A stretch of DNA of 64,000 bases from Tachypleus tridentatus (GCF_004210375.1 NC_134837.1:158079310-158143309); one strand, 5' to 3'; positions 33,727-44,776 are shown, counted from the stretch's first letter. The notes: generated by a model not told the origin, from the sequence alone. Numbers and translations are program-made.

Positions 33727-34621
33727 CTTATAACTAACAATCGAAGTCTTTTTTTTCAGTTTTTATTATTTTTATAAATCTGACGTATAAAAAAATGATG
33801 TTTCCACTGGCACCAGTTTAATATTAACTATATGTGGTGCGCACATTATTTCAACGAACGTTAACAAAAGACAAATGTAAATATACTTTTTAATCATATT
33901 TTACAACAACGTATTAAAAGCTTGTCAAGTCTTCTAAAAAGGTCTAACGTTAGATTGTACAATAACATTATAAATTTATTTATTGATAGCATTAAGGTAC
34001 GGCAAAATTTAGCCCTAACTAAACTAAAGCAAAAAGCGACACAAGTTGCAGTGCTAATTTATTTCCTTTCTTTTTTTTAGAATGTGGGTCGTAATTAATA
34101 AAGACTTAACTCAGTTACGTCTAAAATCAGATGACTTATATATTTCTATGTCTGCAATTATAATTCTTTTTTGTATTATTCTGAAAATCCTGTGTTTAAA
34201 GAAATAATGTTGCAATAAAGATATTAATTTAACCGCAAATGTTTTGCGTGTTTTGCTAGTACTCTACTATTCTGAAGTACCAAGCTAAATAACCATTAGA
34301 AAACTGAAACTTCAAGTGTACCACACATGAAAAACAAAGAGGGTGAGAAGGGGCAAAAGAGTTGTCACATCTGTTGCTGTCAGTTTTCTGTTTCTATAGC
34401 ACTCTTTTGTTTCCACGTATCGTGATACACAGCAAACTATGCAGGATTAAATAGTACTGTGTGCCATATGTGCGTTAGATATAGAAATCCAAGAAAACAT
34501 GAAGAAGAATGCACACCGTAATAGAAAACCAATCTTAAATAAATGAATTGAGCACCTGACAGCAGTTTTGTTCCACTGTAACTTAAGTTCAATGCCAAAA
34601 TCATGAACACTTATTAGAAAT
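33727..34621. other. Non-coding sequence containing a dispersed repeat
   Basis: Apart from the repeat at 33865-34262, nothing is recognisable. Confidence 0.5.
33865..34262 (+). repeat. Unclassified dispersed repeat, copy 2
   Basis: Direct-orientation partner of 15744-15998, with an extra 120 bp or so in its middle around 34030-34130. Confidence 0.65.
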
Positions 34622-34625
34622 GAAG

Positions 34626-34719
34626 TACAAAGCTAAACAATGAACTATCTGTCGTCTAACCACGAGTAAGGAATTGAAGACCACATGACCACATTCATAT
34701 CGCTGTGCCACTAGGGGGC
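34626..34719 (-). mobile_element. Degenerate SINE-B1, minus
   Basis: The minus strand reads CCCTAGTGGCACAGCGATATG at the head and AGATAGTTCATTGTTTAGCT at the end. The B box is strongly altered. Confidence 0.55.
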
Positions 34720-35863
34720 TACACTTATTAAATTGATTCATATGTATATATAATCAGGACGAAGTATTAAACAAGTTATGTTTAATGTGGTGAAAAATAA
34801 CATTGTGAGGAATTCATGCAATGTCTGTAATGAAACAAAAAGTGTCACTTTTTACAGCCATTGGTATGTAAATACGAGATGGAACACACTGTTCTTTGTC
34901 ATTAAGCACAGGTCATATCACACGTTGACAGATTTTATAATGAACGTACTGAGGAAACGTATTGTGTTACATATCAAATTGACGGTTGGATATGAGATAT
35001 GTTATCACGAGTTTGTTTAAAATTATTCATTGATAATGTTTTGAATATTAAATGCAAAACATAAATAAAACTTGTACATGTATTGTTGTTATCTCAAGGA
35101 TTATTGTACACACAGCAAGTAGATCATAATATAATTTACAAGTAAAACTACTCGTCCACAGTGAATGGAACGTTTAAGTTAATTATTTCATGGACTTTAA
35201 AAAAGTTAATCGTGTTGCACTCGTGGTTTTACTCAGAGCCAAATCTCCGAGTTACTTGTACTGCCCACTGTGAAAACTTAGAGTTTTTCAGACAAACTAA
35301 GAGTTGCGCGACAATAACATATAACATTTTTATTCTTTAAGTTGTATCACATTTTCAAATAAGAATGATAGTGTGACTAGTTCCTATCAATTTGGTGTAG
35401 AATATCATACTTGAGAAATAAAATTTGGCATCAACATTATTCATGTCTGTTCTCCCGTTATATGAAAAGTAAATGTTGAGTATTTCCTGCGGGCACAGCT
35501 TCTCAAACGAGAGACAGACGAACGTTCGGACAGACACCATGGTTCGCAGTATGTATAGGATGAAGCCTAACGCCTGTTCTTCAGATGAAATGTATTGGCT
35601 ACTTTACTTACTGTGTTGTTATAGTTTAACTCCAAGTTACACAGTAGAATATCTGCGTTATATTCACCACAAGTATCAGTCTCCTATTTTTAGCTTTATA
35701 AGCCCTGTTGAACCACAACGAGTTACATTCGTGAGACTTGTTAAACTTGTTTAAAAATAATATCTAATAACGTGAAAAGATAGGTCTTGGAAAAGATAAG
35801 ATCTGTTTTGGGTGTTACAACAAAACTATTGCAATAAAAACACAAACATATCAACAAAATAAA
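34720..35863. other. Non-coding sequence, no gene recognised
   Basis: Open frames at 34778-35020 and 35473-35754 lack motifs or splice context. Confidence 0.5.
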
Positions 35864-36998
35864 TGTTACGTATTATAATTAGTCTTGGACAATTATCTAA
35901 TTTTTATGCCATGTATACTATATGTTAAGAATTCAAATAGACGAAATTTGAATTTAGAAGTTAATTGAATGTCAATACATATCAAATGTATGATATTTGC
36001 CAATAAGTTTTTTGCTTGTTTCTGCATTTCGCGCAAAGCTACACGAGAGCTATTTGCGCTAGCCAAGCTGTCTCTAATTTAGCAGAAAAAGACTAGAGGG
36101 AAGATAGCTAGTCATCATCACCAACCGCCAACCTTAGGGCTACTCTTTTTACCAACGAATAGTGAGACTGACCGTCACTCATAACGCCTCCACGGCTGAA
36201 AGGACGAGCATGTTTGATGTGAAAGGAATTCGAACCTGCGACCCTCAGATTACAAATCAAGCGCCTTACCCACCTGGCCATGCCAGGCCTTGGCAACGAG
36301 ATAGATACACAGTTTTTTCTCTTTAACACAAATATAATTTATGTATACTAACAATACAATTTATAATAACAGTTATTATAAATAGTTATCAAAAAACACT
36401 GGTTTATATACAAGAGTTTTATAAACTTACAAACTATATTGAGTCTTCCATCTGGTCTAGAATTGAATATTTTATCGATGGTCCAAGCTCACGACCAGTT
36501 AATTAGTTATGCGTTGATGTTGTTATACCTCACACAAGTTAGCTAGCTGTCTTTTCATGGCTAGCCTCACATCGTTTAAAAGCTGATTTTTGCCGACGAA
36601 AATATTTAATGCCCTCCTAGAAATATTAACGTCCAAAGTTAGTTCACTGAAGTTGAACGGTTTGTAATGTTCGAAATTTATAAAGGTTTCTGGTTAAATA
36701 TGTGTAGTTTTCTGATTAATAAGCATTTGTTGCAATTTCAGCTTCCTGGGCTTATAGTCTACTGACTGTAATGACCAGTCGTTGGTTTATAAACTTTTAG
36801 GCGAGCTTCTAGAAGTTCAAATGGCAACAATACTGGCAATCACTAGTATTTTACGTATATCGTACATTATTGATTCTTACGCTCGAATTTAGAGAACAGG
36901 CGGGACTTGGTCAATACAGATTTAACAATATATGTTACATACATTAATTGAAGCAAACATAGATATTAAAATAGATGTATAATAGTAAATTCGTTACA
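35864..36998 (-). repeat. 3' LTR of gypsy copy 2, interrupted by SINE-A
   Basis: On the minus strand it starts TGTAACG directly after the polypurine tract and ends CGTAACA, giving TG...CA ends with a short terminal inversion. Minus the SINE it is about 840 bp. It aligns along its length with 43140-44455 in the opposite orientation, which defines these limits. Confidence 0.75.
36006..36289 (-). mobile_element. SINE-A copy nested in the LTR, minus
   Basis: Flanks GCCAATAAG and GGCAACGAG look like a decayed target duplication. The related LTR at 44.3 kb reads straight through this point (CTTGTTGTCAAATATCAT), confirming an insertion. Confidence 0.9.
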
Positions 36999-37189
36999 TC
37001 TCCCTCCTTAAACAATTTTAAACCAAAATATTATATATATACATTGATACCAATACACTAAATACAATTCACTGTCAAAGAATCATACAACTTCAAAAAT
37101 ACATGACAGCACACAACACAATCAAAACAAATAACCTAATGATCATAAAACTACATAATACGTGAAGGTGCTTAAACATAAATGTTATC

Positions 37190-37410
37190 TTTTCAATAAT
37201 CACATTACTGAAGTGTTCTTCGAAAGCTGGGATAGGTTTCAAAGGAGCAACGGGGAATTTTCTTGTTAAGTTTTCCGACCATTTAACAGAAATGAGAAGT
37301 TTTACAAAACTGGTAAATATCTTACCTAATTTTTAGCCAAAATGAATGTCTCATAATTTTGTCACACATCTTGTTGACACCTAAGTGGCCTCTAATGGGA
37401 AGTTCAACAT
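37190..37410 (-). pseudogene. Integrase zinc-finger fragment of gypsy copy 2
   Basis: The minus strand reads GHLGVNKMCDKIMRHSFW and then CKTSHFC, a damaged HHCC finger (second Cys changed to Ser), followed by APLKPIPAFEE at the core start (about 37245-37210). It then enters the same 3' sequence as copy 1. Confidence 0.75.
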
Positions 37411-37766
37411 TTCAGAACGATTTGTTTTTGAAACAGCAATTTTGAAAACTGCAGCCCAGTCCTCTGAAGCTGGTACATTTGGTGGTCTTCATTTCCTCAT
37501 GAGCACATCATTTTTGAAAAGTAACCATTTAAAACGTTCTCCATTTCATCTTTTGGGAGTGGATATTTAAATAGCAAAAAGATCTGTGGATCCTTTTCTT
37601 GCTCAACGATCAGTTTACTTCTAGCGAACAGAACTTCAGCAGGTTAACCAGATCATTGTCATTTACCAAGAAACTGCCAGTAGGACAGTTATTCACATGA
37701 TCCATGTAAGATAAAAAAACAATGTGCGAGACAAATCTATAATACCGTCCTCTGAACACATGCCTA

Positions 37767-38195
37767 TCATTTGTTTTTCCTTAAGTTCGAAGCCCGAGCT
37801 TGCATCACAGCACACATAGTAAGCACATATTGATTCTCCTCAACAATAACATCATTTTTAAATGAAACCATGATGGGTTCGGGAACAAATTTTTTTCGCG
37901 CAGCCAAATCATTTCCCAACAATAATGACATACAATTAATAGGCAGAACAGGTCTTATTCCAACCAAAACTGGTCCCTAAACTAGGTGTGGTATTAAATA
38001 AGTATTATGAAGAAAAACATTAACAAAGTCACTCTTAATGCCCTGAATAATAACAGACCTAACAGTGGCAGAACTCGAATCTAAAGGTAGTATATCGTCT
38101 AATAACAATGACTGAGTCGCCTCAGTATTACGTGGAATATGTATGAGTATGGGATTAGCAGAGTAATTTATCAGAGACATAGAACCAACAAACAT
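37767..38195 (-). pseudogene. Retropepsin pseudogene of gypsy copy 2
   Basis: Two open segments give RNTEATQSLLLDDILPLDS (about 38130-38075) and, downstream, VGIRPVLPINCMSLLLGNDL (37964-37905). The family D-T-G active site reads N-T-E, so it is inactive. LLGNDLA after the protease is typical of this gypsy group. Confidence 0.75.
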
Positions 38196-38239
38196 AAAAG
38201 GTCTAAATTCCTCTCTAACTACACAAGTCTTTTTATCAG

Positions 38240-39700
38240 TGGCCAGGGAGAGCTGGTAAAACTATGTCCATATATGAACACGAACGCATTACGTATCGCC
38301 TTCTTTTCTTTTTCAAACTCCAATAATCGGACATAACATGACCAACATTTTTACAGAAATGACAGACAAACCTTGAGTGTCTGAAGATTCCTAACCATAA
38401 GAGTTGGATTTTTTTAGAACAATCCTGAAAGTTACTGGAATGAACAAATATAAACTTTTGTCTAAATGGTAGCAATTACATTTTATGAAAAGTGGTTTAT
38501 GTGTTAAAGTGTAATAGTTGGAAAGAGCATCTGCTTCCTGCATTGTTTCAACTACCTTTTTATCCTGAGCAGGTGGGTAAGGCACTCGACTCGTAATCCG
38601 AGGGTCGCGGGTTCGAATTCCCGTCACACCAAACATGCTCGCCCTTTCAGCCGGGGGAGCGTTATAATGTGATATTCAATCCCACTATTCGTTGGCAAAA
38701 GAGTAGTCCAAGAGTTGGCGGTTGGTGGTGATACTAGCTGCCTTCCCTCTAGTCTTACACTGCTAAATTAGGAATGGCTAGCGCAGATAGCCCTCGAGTA
38801 GCTTTACGCGAAATAAAAAAAATATCTTTTCATTCAAATTAGCTTTTAGATCATCACTTGTACAACGTTTAAATTCCCCAATTAGACATAAGTGTTTTCA
38901 TTTGTCGAAATTGTTGCCATTATGCATAGAATTACACCAATGATAAAAATAAACCTCTTTTTCTTGGGCAAATTCCATATAGCTTTGATTATCTTACTAA
39001 CAATAATCCACAGTACTAACTCATATGGTATGAGAATAGCTGCTTTAACCTTATCATGATCCACACAATCTTCTAGAGAGACAGCAGCATTAGCTGTTTG
39101 TGCTTTACCAGTTAAAACACTCTATAATAATAATCATTTTTCAGTAAACGATTATATGGCTAAGGCAAATTTCCCACAATGTTAAACGTATTTATGAACT
39201 TCACTTTCATTAAATGGTGGTACTTGAATGTATTGATTAAGTTCAACACTGCAATTTTGCCTTGGTCGATCAAAATTGAGTCTAATTTTCATTTCTTTCA
39301 GTTTAATTTCTTTCTCGGTTTCGATACGGGCTTGTTCAGCCTCCAAACGTTTACTTATTCTTTCAGTTTCGATACGGACTCGTTTGGCATTTTTACTTTA
39401 TCTTTCTGCTTTGATACGGGCTCGCGTTTTCTGGGTTTCGATGCAGGCTTGTTTACGTTCAATTTGTTTGAATTTTAACTGGATTTCTAACTTATCTTGA
39501 TTACTCAACTCTGATTGTCTAGTGAAGACACTAAAATATTCATCTAATGTTTCCTCAGTCAACAAATCATCATCGACTAATACTTTAATAATACGATTTT
39601 TAGTTCTTTTATTTTCGTTGATTTCTTAACTTGTAATTCTTAAATTTTGGCAATTTCTAGCAGTTCACTTTTGTTATATTTTTCTAATCCTTCGAGGGAA
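38240..39700 (-). pseudogene. gag pseudogene of gypsy copy 2, split by SINE-A
   Basis: LEKYNKSELLEIAK lies near the start (about 39690-39650); a Lys/Arg/Glu-rich stretch follows at 39480-39280. MATISTNE/LYHWCN-type capsid remnants lie at 38940-38890, EADALSNYYTLTHK at 38540-38490, and a damaged zinc knuckle CHFCKNVGHVMSDYW (last Cys is Tyr) near 38370-38325. Stops and frame changes are frequent. Confidence 0.7.
38565..38822 (+). mobile_element. SINE-A copy nested in gypsy gag, plus
   Basis: Head truncated to GAGCAGGTGGGTAAGG; the rest is complete. The uninterrupted sequence is visible in copy 1 at about 23270-23300 (CTTTCTTTTCATCCAAGTAG). Flanking ACCTTTTTAT and ATCTTTTCAT give a target duplication of about 10 bp. 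Confidence 0.93.
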
Positions 39701-39729
39701 GGTGATCAGATCTTGTTGGCACAGATAAA

Positions 39730-39830
39730 TATACACTTGCCCAATACATATTTAGTGTATACGTTATATACAATAAACTGAAACAAGCGTACATATTAAA
39801 ATAAATGTATAACAGTAAATCCGTTATACA
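39730..39830 (-). repeat. 5' LTR remnant of gypsy copy 2
   Basis: On the minus strand it runs from ATAACGGATTTACTGTTATA to about 39730 and matches the first 100 bp of the 3' LTR. The remainder is absent. Confidence 0.65.
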
Positions 39831-39847
39831 AATCACAATAACGAGAA

Positions 39848-40101
39848 GGCCCGGCAAGGCCAGGTGGTTAGGGCACTCGACTCGTAATCTGAGGGTCGCA
39901 CGTTCGAATTTCCGTCACACCAAGAATGCTCGCCCTTCCAGCTGTAGGGGCGATATAATGTGATTCGTTGGTAAAAGAGTAGCCCAAGAGTTGGTGGTGG
40001 GTGGTGATGACTAGCTGTCTTTCCTTTAGTATTACATTGCTAAATTAGGGACGGCTAGCGCAGATAGTCCTCGTGTAGATTTGCACAAAAATTCGAAACA
40101 A
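39848..40101 (+). mobile_element. SINE-A copy with perfect 13-bp target-site duplication, plus
   Basis: ACAATAACGAGAA occurs at 39835-39847 and 40102-40114. The element starts GGCCCGGCAAGGCCAGG and ends at AAATTCGAAACAA. The body has a short deletion (GTGATTCGTTGG where the consensus has about 20 more bases). Confidence 0.95.
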
Positions 40102-40241
40102 ACAATAACGAGAAAAAGAAATACAATTATTTTTCTAAATCTAAGGCTCACAGAAACATATTTTAATGTAGAGATCATATTTCGTTTACAGTACTTTCGT
40201 TACAAAGTTGGATCTTCAAACTCGCCCATCTTACCGATATA

Positions 40242-41479
40242 CACTACATGGCCAAAAGTATGTGGACACCCGATCATCACACACATATGTGCTTGTTGAA
40301 CATCTTATTCCAAAGCTATGAGCAGTAATATGGAATTGGTCCCCCCTTTGCTGTTATAACAGCCTCCACTCTTCTGGAAAGGCTTTTAACTAGAGTTTGT
40401 AACATGGCTGCGGTTATTTGTTCCTATTCAGCCACAAGAAAATTAGTGAGGTCACGCACTGATGTTGCGCGAGAAGGCCTGGCTTTCAGTTAGCGTTCCA
40501 GTTCATCACAAAGGAGTTCGATAGGGTTGAGGTCAAGGCTCTGTGCAGGCCAGTCAAGTTATTCTACACCAATCTCGGCAAACCGTGTTTTTATGGACCT
40601 CGCTTTGTGCACGAGGGCATTGTCACGCTGAAGCAAAAAAGGGCCTTCCTAAAATTGTTGCCACAAAGTTGGAAGCACACAATTGTCATTCCATGCTGTA
40701 GCATTAAGATTTCCCTTCACTGGACTAAAGAGCCTAGCACAAACCATGAAAAACAGCCCCAGACTATTATTCCTCCTCCACAAACTTTACAGTTGTCACT
40801 ATGCATACAGGCAGGTAGCGTTCTCCTGGCATCCGCCAAACCTAGATTCGTCCGTCAGACTGCCAGATAGTGAAGCGTGATTCATCACTCCAAAGAATAC
40901 ATTTCCACTGCTCCAGAGTCCAATGACGGTGTGCTTTATACTACTCCAGTTGACGTTTGGCATTGCGCATGGTGATCTTAGGTTTGTGTGCGGTTGCTTG
41001 GCCATGAAAACCCATTTCATGAAGCTCCCGACGAACATTTCTTGTACTGACGTTGCTTCCAGAGGCAGTTTGGAACTCGGTAGCGAGTGTTGCAACTATG
41101 GACAGTTGATTTTTAAGCGTTACGCGCTTCAGCACTCGGCGGTCCCGTTCTGTGAGTTTGTGTGGGCTATCGCTTCGTGGCTGAGCTGCTGTTGCTCCTA
41201 GACATTTTCACTTCATGATAACAGCACTCACAGTTGACCAGGACAGCTTTAGCAGGGCAAAAATTTGAGAACTGACTTGTTGGAAAGTTGGCATCCTTTG
41301 ACAGTTCCACGTTGAAAGTCACCGAGCTCTTCAGTACGACCCATTCTACTGCTAAATTTTGTCATTGGAGATTGGATGGCTGTGTGCTTGATTTTATTCA
41401 CCTGTTAGCAGTGGGTGTGGCTGAAACAGCCGAACGCACTAATTAGAAGGGGTGCCAAAATACTTTTTGCCATGTAGTG
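40242..41479 (-). mobile_element. Tc1-like transposon with both ends, TA target, inactive
   Basis: Ends CACTACATGGCCAAAAGTAT ... and the inverse of CACTACATGGCAAAAAGTAT at 41479 form inverted repeats of about 29 bp. Both sides carry TA (40240-40241, 41480-41481). At 1,238 bp it is about the normal Tc1 length. The transposase lies on the minus strand. Confidence 0.93.
40350..41330 (-). pseudogene. Tc1-like transposase pseudogene
   Basis: Minus-strand motifs in order: helix-turn-helix part TLKNQLSIVATLATEFQ and STRNVRRELHEMGF (41127-41020), WSDESRFTIWQSDGR with the first catalytic Asp (about 40900-40850), QRDNALVHKARSIK with the second Asp (about 40630-40590), and WPAQSLDLNPIE with the final Glu (about 40555-40515). 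All three DDE residues are still readable, but in-frame stops (for example between GVE and LDW) and frame changes prevent a product. Confidence 0.9.
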
Positions 41480-41481
41480 TA

Positions 41482-43139
41482 TATATACGAACATTGAGTG
41501 CTATGACACGATCGACGATGACTTACTTTAGCTTTCTTTGAAAATATTCTGTAAGATAGAATATATACTAACGTTATCTCTATAAATAAAGATTGGAACT
41601 ACAAATTTTGTACTTAGGAAAAGCATAGGTAAATTTTATTAACAATTTCCATTCAAGCCCATTCATAACCCACTGTAATATCGATGAAGAGGTTAAACCT
41701 AAATTCAAAGCTGTTTGAAACATTAATGTAAATAAATGTTTTCTTCTATGTTTTATCAGTTTGATAATCAAAATGATATTCTATTATATATTATGTATAA
41801 TATCCTTCAACAGCTGTTAAAAATTGATTTTCACAGAAAGTACAATAATTCCGAAACCCATGTAGGTTTGTGTGCTTTCTTTCACAGGCATAAGTACAAT
41901 TTGAAAAATGACCTTACTACGTATTTTAACAGTACTATTAAGGTGAAATATTAGTTGTAAAATAAATTCACAATTTTTTTTTTCAATTACTCAAGCAGAA
42001 GTGAGGTACAAATAGATTGCTAACTTTGGCGTATGTGGGTTTTTAGCTTTCAGAAGGTAGAAAACAAAACAAAGAATCTCCAGTTGTCAAGACTGAAGAC
42101 TTCATATAAGTTGTTACTGATTTAGTTAAATAAACCCATAGAGCAGTGAAAGTATTAACTGATTACAAAAGTTCATAATTAATAAGATATGTTTCAATTA
42201 ATGTTAACAGATGTGTAAGAGCGTGCACGTCACATATGGCAAATAACGGGTAAAACAGAAAACATTCATACAGAAGATGTATGAGAAATTGTACAATAAA
42301 TCAGCATCTTGGTTTGTATTATATATATTCCATTTCGGATTAAAAGCGTTTAAACCGAAACGTTGAAATTTTTATTGCATATGGAAAAAAGCATAAAGGT
42401 AGGATTTTGTCTCTAGTCGTCTGGCCAGTTGATAAGCTTCAGTATTAAATGATAGACCTTTTGAGTGGTAGTGACATGTGGGAGTCGGAGGATGGGCCGG
42501 AAATGCTATTTTTAACACTTTGATTGGAAATTCGAGTGGACAGCGTAAGAGAAATATTTTCTTAATTTTAAGCACAGAAGTTAGGCTAATTGGCTCCAAC
42601 TTCCAATATTATGATAGGTTTCGGCATTTGAACTGTAACTTTGAAATTCTTATGTTGCATACATAAATAGTTTCTCAGATTGATTTTTGTTTGAGATATA
42701 TCTGAACGACTGTTTTTACACTTCTGTGATTTGAAATGTAAAATCGGCAAAATATAATATGTCTGTAATCTACTTGATTTATATCTTAGATGTTAGGCCT
42801 ATTGGCGTTCTGTGATCCGTTAACTTTCGGTGTTTAAACTGTAACCCTGTATTAAGTTCATATGTAATTCACAGTCAGATCTTATTTTAGAGGTGTGTGT
42901 TTGACAGAACAGCCATTTTGTTTACTTCCAATACTTCTGACGCCGTTTGGTTGCTATATAACTTACAGATTTGTTTTATTAAGATCTGTATGGTTTGACC
43001 ATAGTTAATCAGAGCAAAGTATGATAAATAATATAAATAATATTCTCACTGTCCCCACCTGTTTATTAGCGATGGAACACGTCAAGCATTTTTTGAAACA
43101 TTTGCAGCGTAATTAGAACTATAAAAAATATGTTACTGA
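41482..43139. other. Non-coding sequence, no gene recognised
   Basis: Open frames are short and overlap on both strands; no motif is seen. Confidence 0.5.
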
Positions 43140-43548
43140 TGTAATGGATTTACTATTATATATTTGTTTTAATATCCTTATTTGTTTCAGTTTAATAAAT
43201 ATTTAAAATGCATGTAACTTATATTGTTAAACGTGTATAGCAAAAGTTTCGCTTATTTTCCAAATTTGTAGAATATTCTCGAGCATGAAATTTAACAATG
43301 TACTTACTATCTGTGTATGCAAAATACTAGTGACTGCCAATATTATTACCAACTGAACTTTCGAGAACCTCGCCTAAAAGTTTATAAATCGAAGAGACAG
43401 TTTAATATTATTGATTTTCTACAGTTAGTATACTATAAATCTTGGAGATATATCTTTGATGAACGCTTATTAATCTGAAAACTACAGATATTTGACCAGG
43501 ATCGTTTATAGATTTCGAACATTACAAACCGCTTAACTTCAGTAAATT

Positions 43549-43675
43549 AGCTCACCAGTGTCACAGCGGTATGCCAACGGACTAACACCGCTAGAAACCG
43601 GGTTTCGATACCCGTGGTGGGCAGACCACAAATAGCCCATTCTGTAGTTTTGTGCTTAATTCAAAATAACCAATT
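43549..43675 (+). mobile_element. SINE-B1 copy nested in solo LTR, plus
   Basis: CACCAGTGTCACAGCGGTATG, AACACCGCTAGAAACCGG, GGTTTCGATACCCGTGGTGG and CATTCTGTAGTTTTGTGCTT match the family closely. It breaks the LTR between TTCAGTAAATTAG and AATTAACTTCGG. Confidence 0.85.
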
Positions 43676-43731
43676 AATCAATCATTTAATCGAATTAACT
43701 TCGGACATTAGATATTTTCGTCGGGAAAAAA

Positions 43732-43995
43732 TTGTTTATCTGTTTGTTTGTGTTTGAATTTCGCGCAAAGCGAAACGATGGCTACTTGCGCTAGCCGTTT
43801 CTCATTATGCAGTGTAAAACTAGAGAAAAGGCAACTAGTCATCGCCATCCACTCTCAACTCTTGGGCTACTCTTTTACCAACGAATAGTGGAATTTATCG
43901 TACCGTTGTAACGCCCCCACGGCTGAAAGAGCGAGCACGTTTGGTGTGATGAAGATTCGAACCCGCGACTTTCAGATTAGGAGTCAAGCAGGGCC
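43732..43995 (-). mobile_element. SINE-A copy with damaged head, minus
   Basis: Tail and body are present. The head loses about 20 bp (ending AGTCAAGCAGGGCC rather than through the A box). Confidence 0.85.
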
Positions 43996-44051
43996 GATGT
44001 ATGTAGAAGCTAGCTAACTTCCCGTCAAATGTTGTGTAACTCTCTATCAAT

Positions 44052-44168
44052 GAGTAACGATACGACCACTGTTTAAAGTTATTTTTATTTTTTTGTGTAA
44101 AAACACAGAGTTCATAGCATTGAAGAAAAGTGATAAGCCTTCACTAAGACATAGAATTAATTCACTCA
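44052..44168 (+). repeat. Dispersed repeat (pair with 46222-46340)
   Basis: GAGTAACGATACGACCACTG, AACACAGAGTTCATAGCATT-GAAGAAA and TTCACTAAGACA recur at 46222 in the same orientation. It appears inserted in the solo LTR. Confidence 0.75.
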
Positions 44169-44491
44169 TCTTGAACTGTCGGTAAAATACTCTTTTCCAA
44201 ACCAGATAGAATACTCAGTATTGTTTGCATGTTTGTAAAATTTCTGTGTATATAATGACTATTTGTAATAACCATTATTATAAATTGTATTGTTGTTTCT
44301 ATATTAACATATATTTGTATTAAAGAAGAAACTTGTGTGTATCAATCTTGTTGTCAAATATCATATATTTGATACATATCGACATTTAATTAACAAATTC
44401 TAATACGTAGCATAACAAATGGGAAAATCGTCCGAAATAAACTATAATACGTAATGCTAGTAACTTTTCATTTGTAAACTCTAATTATTAA

Positions 44492-44776
44492 CCTGGCAGG
44501 CCTGTTGTATGGGCGCTTGCGTAATGCGAGGGTCGCAGGTTCGAATCCCCGTCAAACAGAACATGCTCGCTCTTTCAACCTTGGGGGTGTTATAACGTTA
44601 CGGTCAATCCCATTATTCGTTGGTAAAAGAATAGCCCAAACGTTGGTGGAGGGTGGTAATGACTAGCTGCCTTTCTTCTAGTCTTACACTGCTAAATTAG
44701 GGACAGCTAGCGCAGAAAGCCCTCTTGTAGTTTTGCATGAAATTGAAAATAACCAACAAACAAACAAACAAATAAA
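44492..44776 (+). mobile_element. SINE-A copy, plus
   Basis: The head is diverged (CCTGGCAGGCCTGTTGTATG), the B box GCAGGTTCGAATCCCC is intact, and the tail is a clean (CAAA) repeat. Confidence 0.88.

Larger units (their letters stand above)
35864..39830 (-). mobile_element. Ty3/gypsy deletion derivative, copy 2, minus
   Basis: It has the same layout as copy 1 at 21.3-24.5 kb and is collinear with it from gag to the 3' end: 5' LTR remnant (39830 to about 39730), gag, protease, integrase zinc finger, polypurine tract GGAGGGAGA (37007-36999), and a complete 3' LTR (36998-35864). No reverse transcriptase, RNase H or integrase core is present. Two SINE-A copies have inserted into it, one in gag and one in the LTR. 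Confidence 0.82.
43140..44455 (+). repeat. Solo gypsy LTR, plus, carrying nested insertions
   Basis: TGTAATGGATTTACTATTAT at the start and TAATACGTAATG near the end match the LTR of gypsy copy 2 (35864-36998, opposite strand) along its length, but no gag or polypurine tract is next to it. It is interrupted by SINE-B1 (43549-43675), SINE-A (43732-43995) and a dispersed repeat (44052-44168). Confidence 0.72.

Noticed and set aside
35473-35754. 93-codon open frame with several Tyr/Cys
   Set aside because: No recognisable domain or exon signals.
40607-41201. Plus-strand open frames inside the Tc1 element
   Set aside because: The transposase motifs are on the minus strand; these are shadows.
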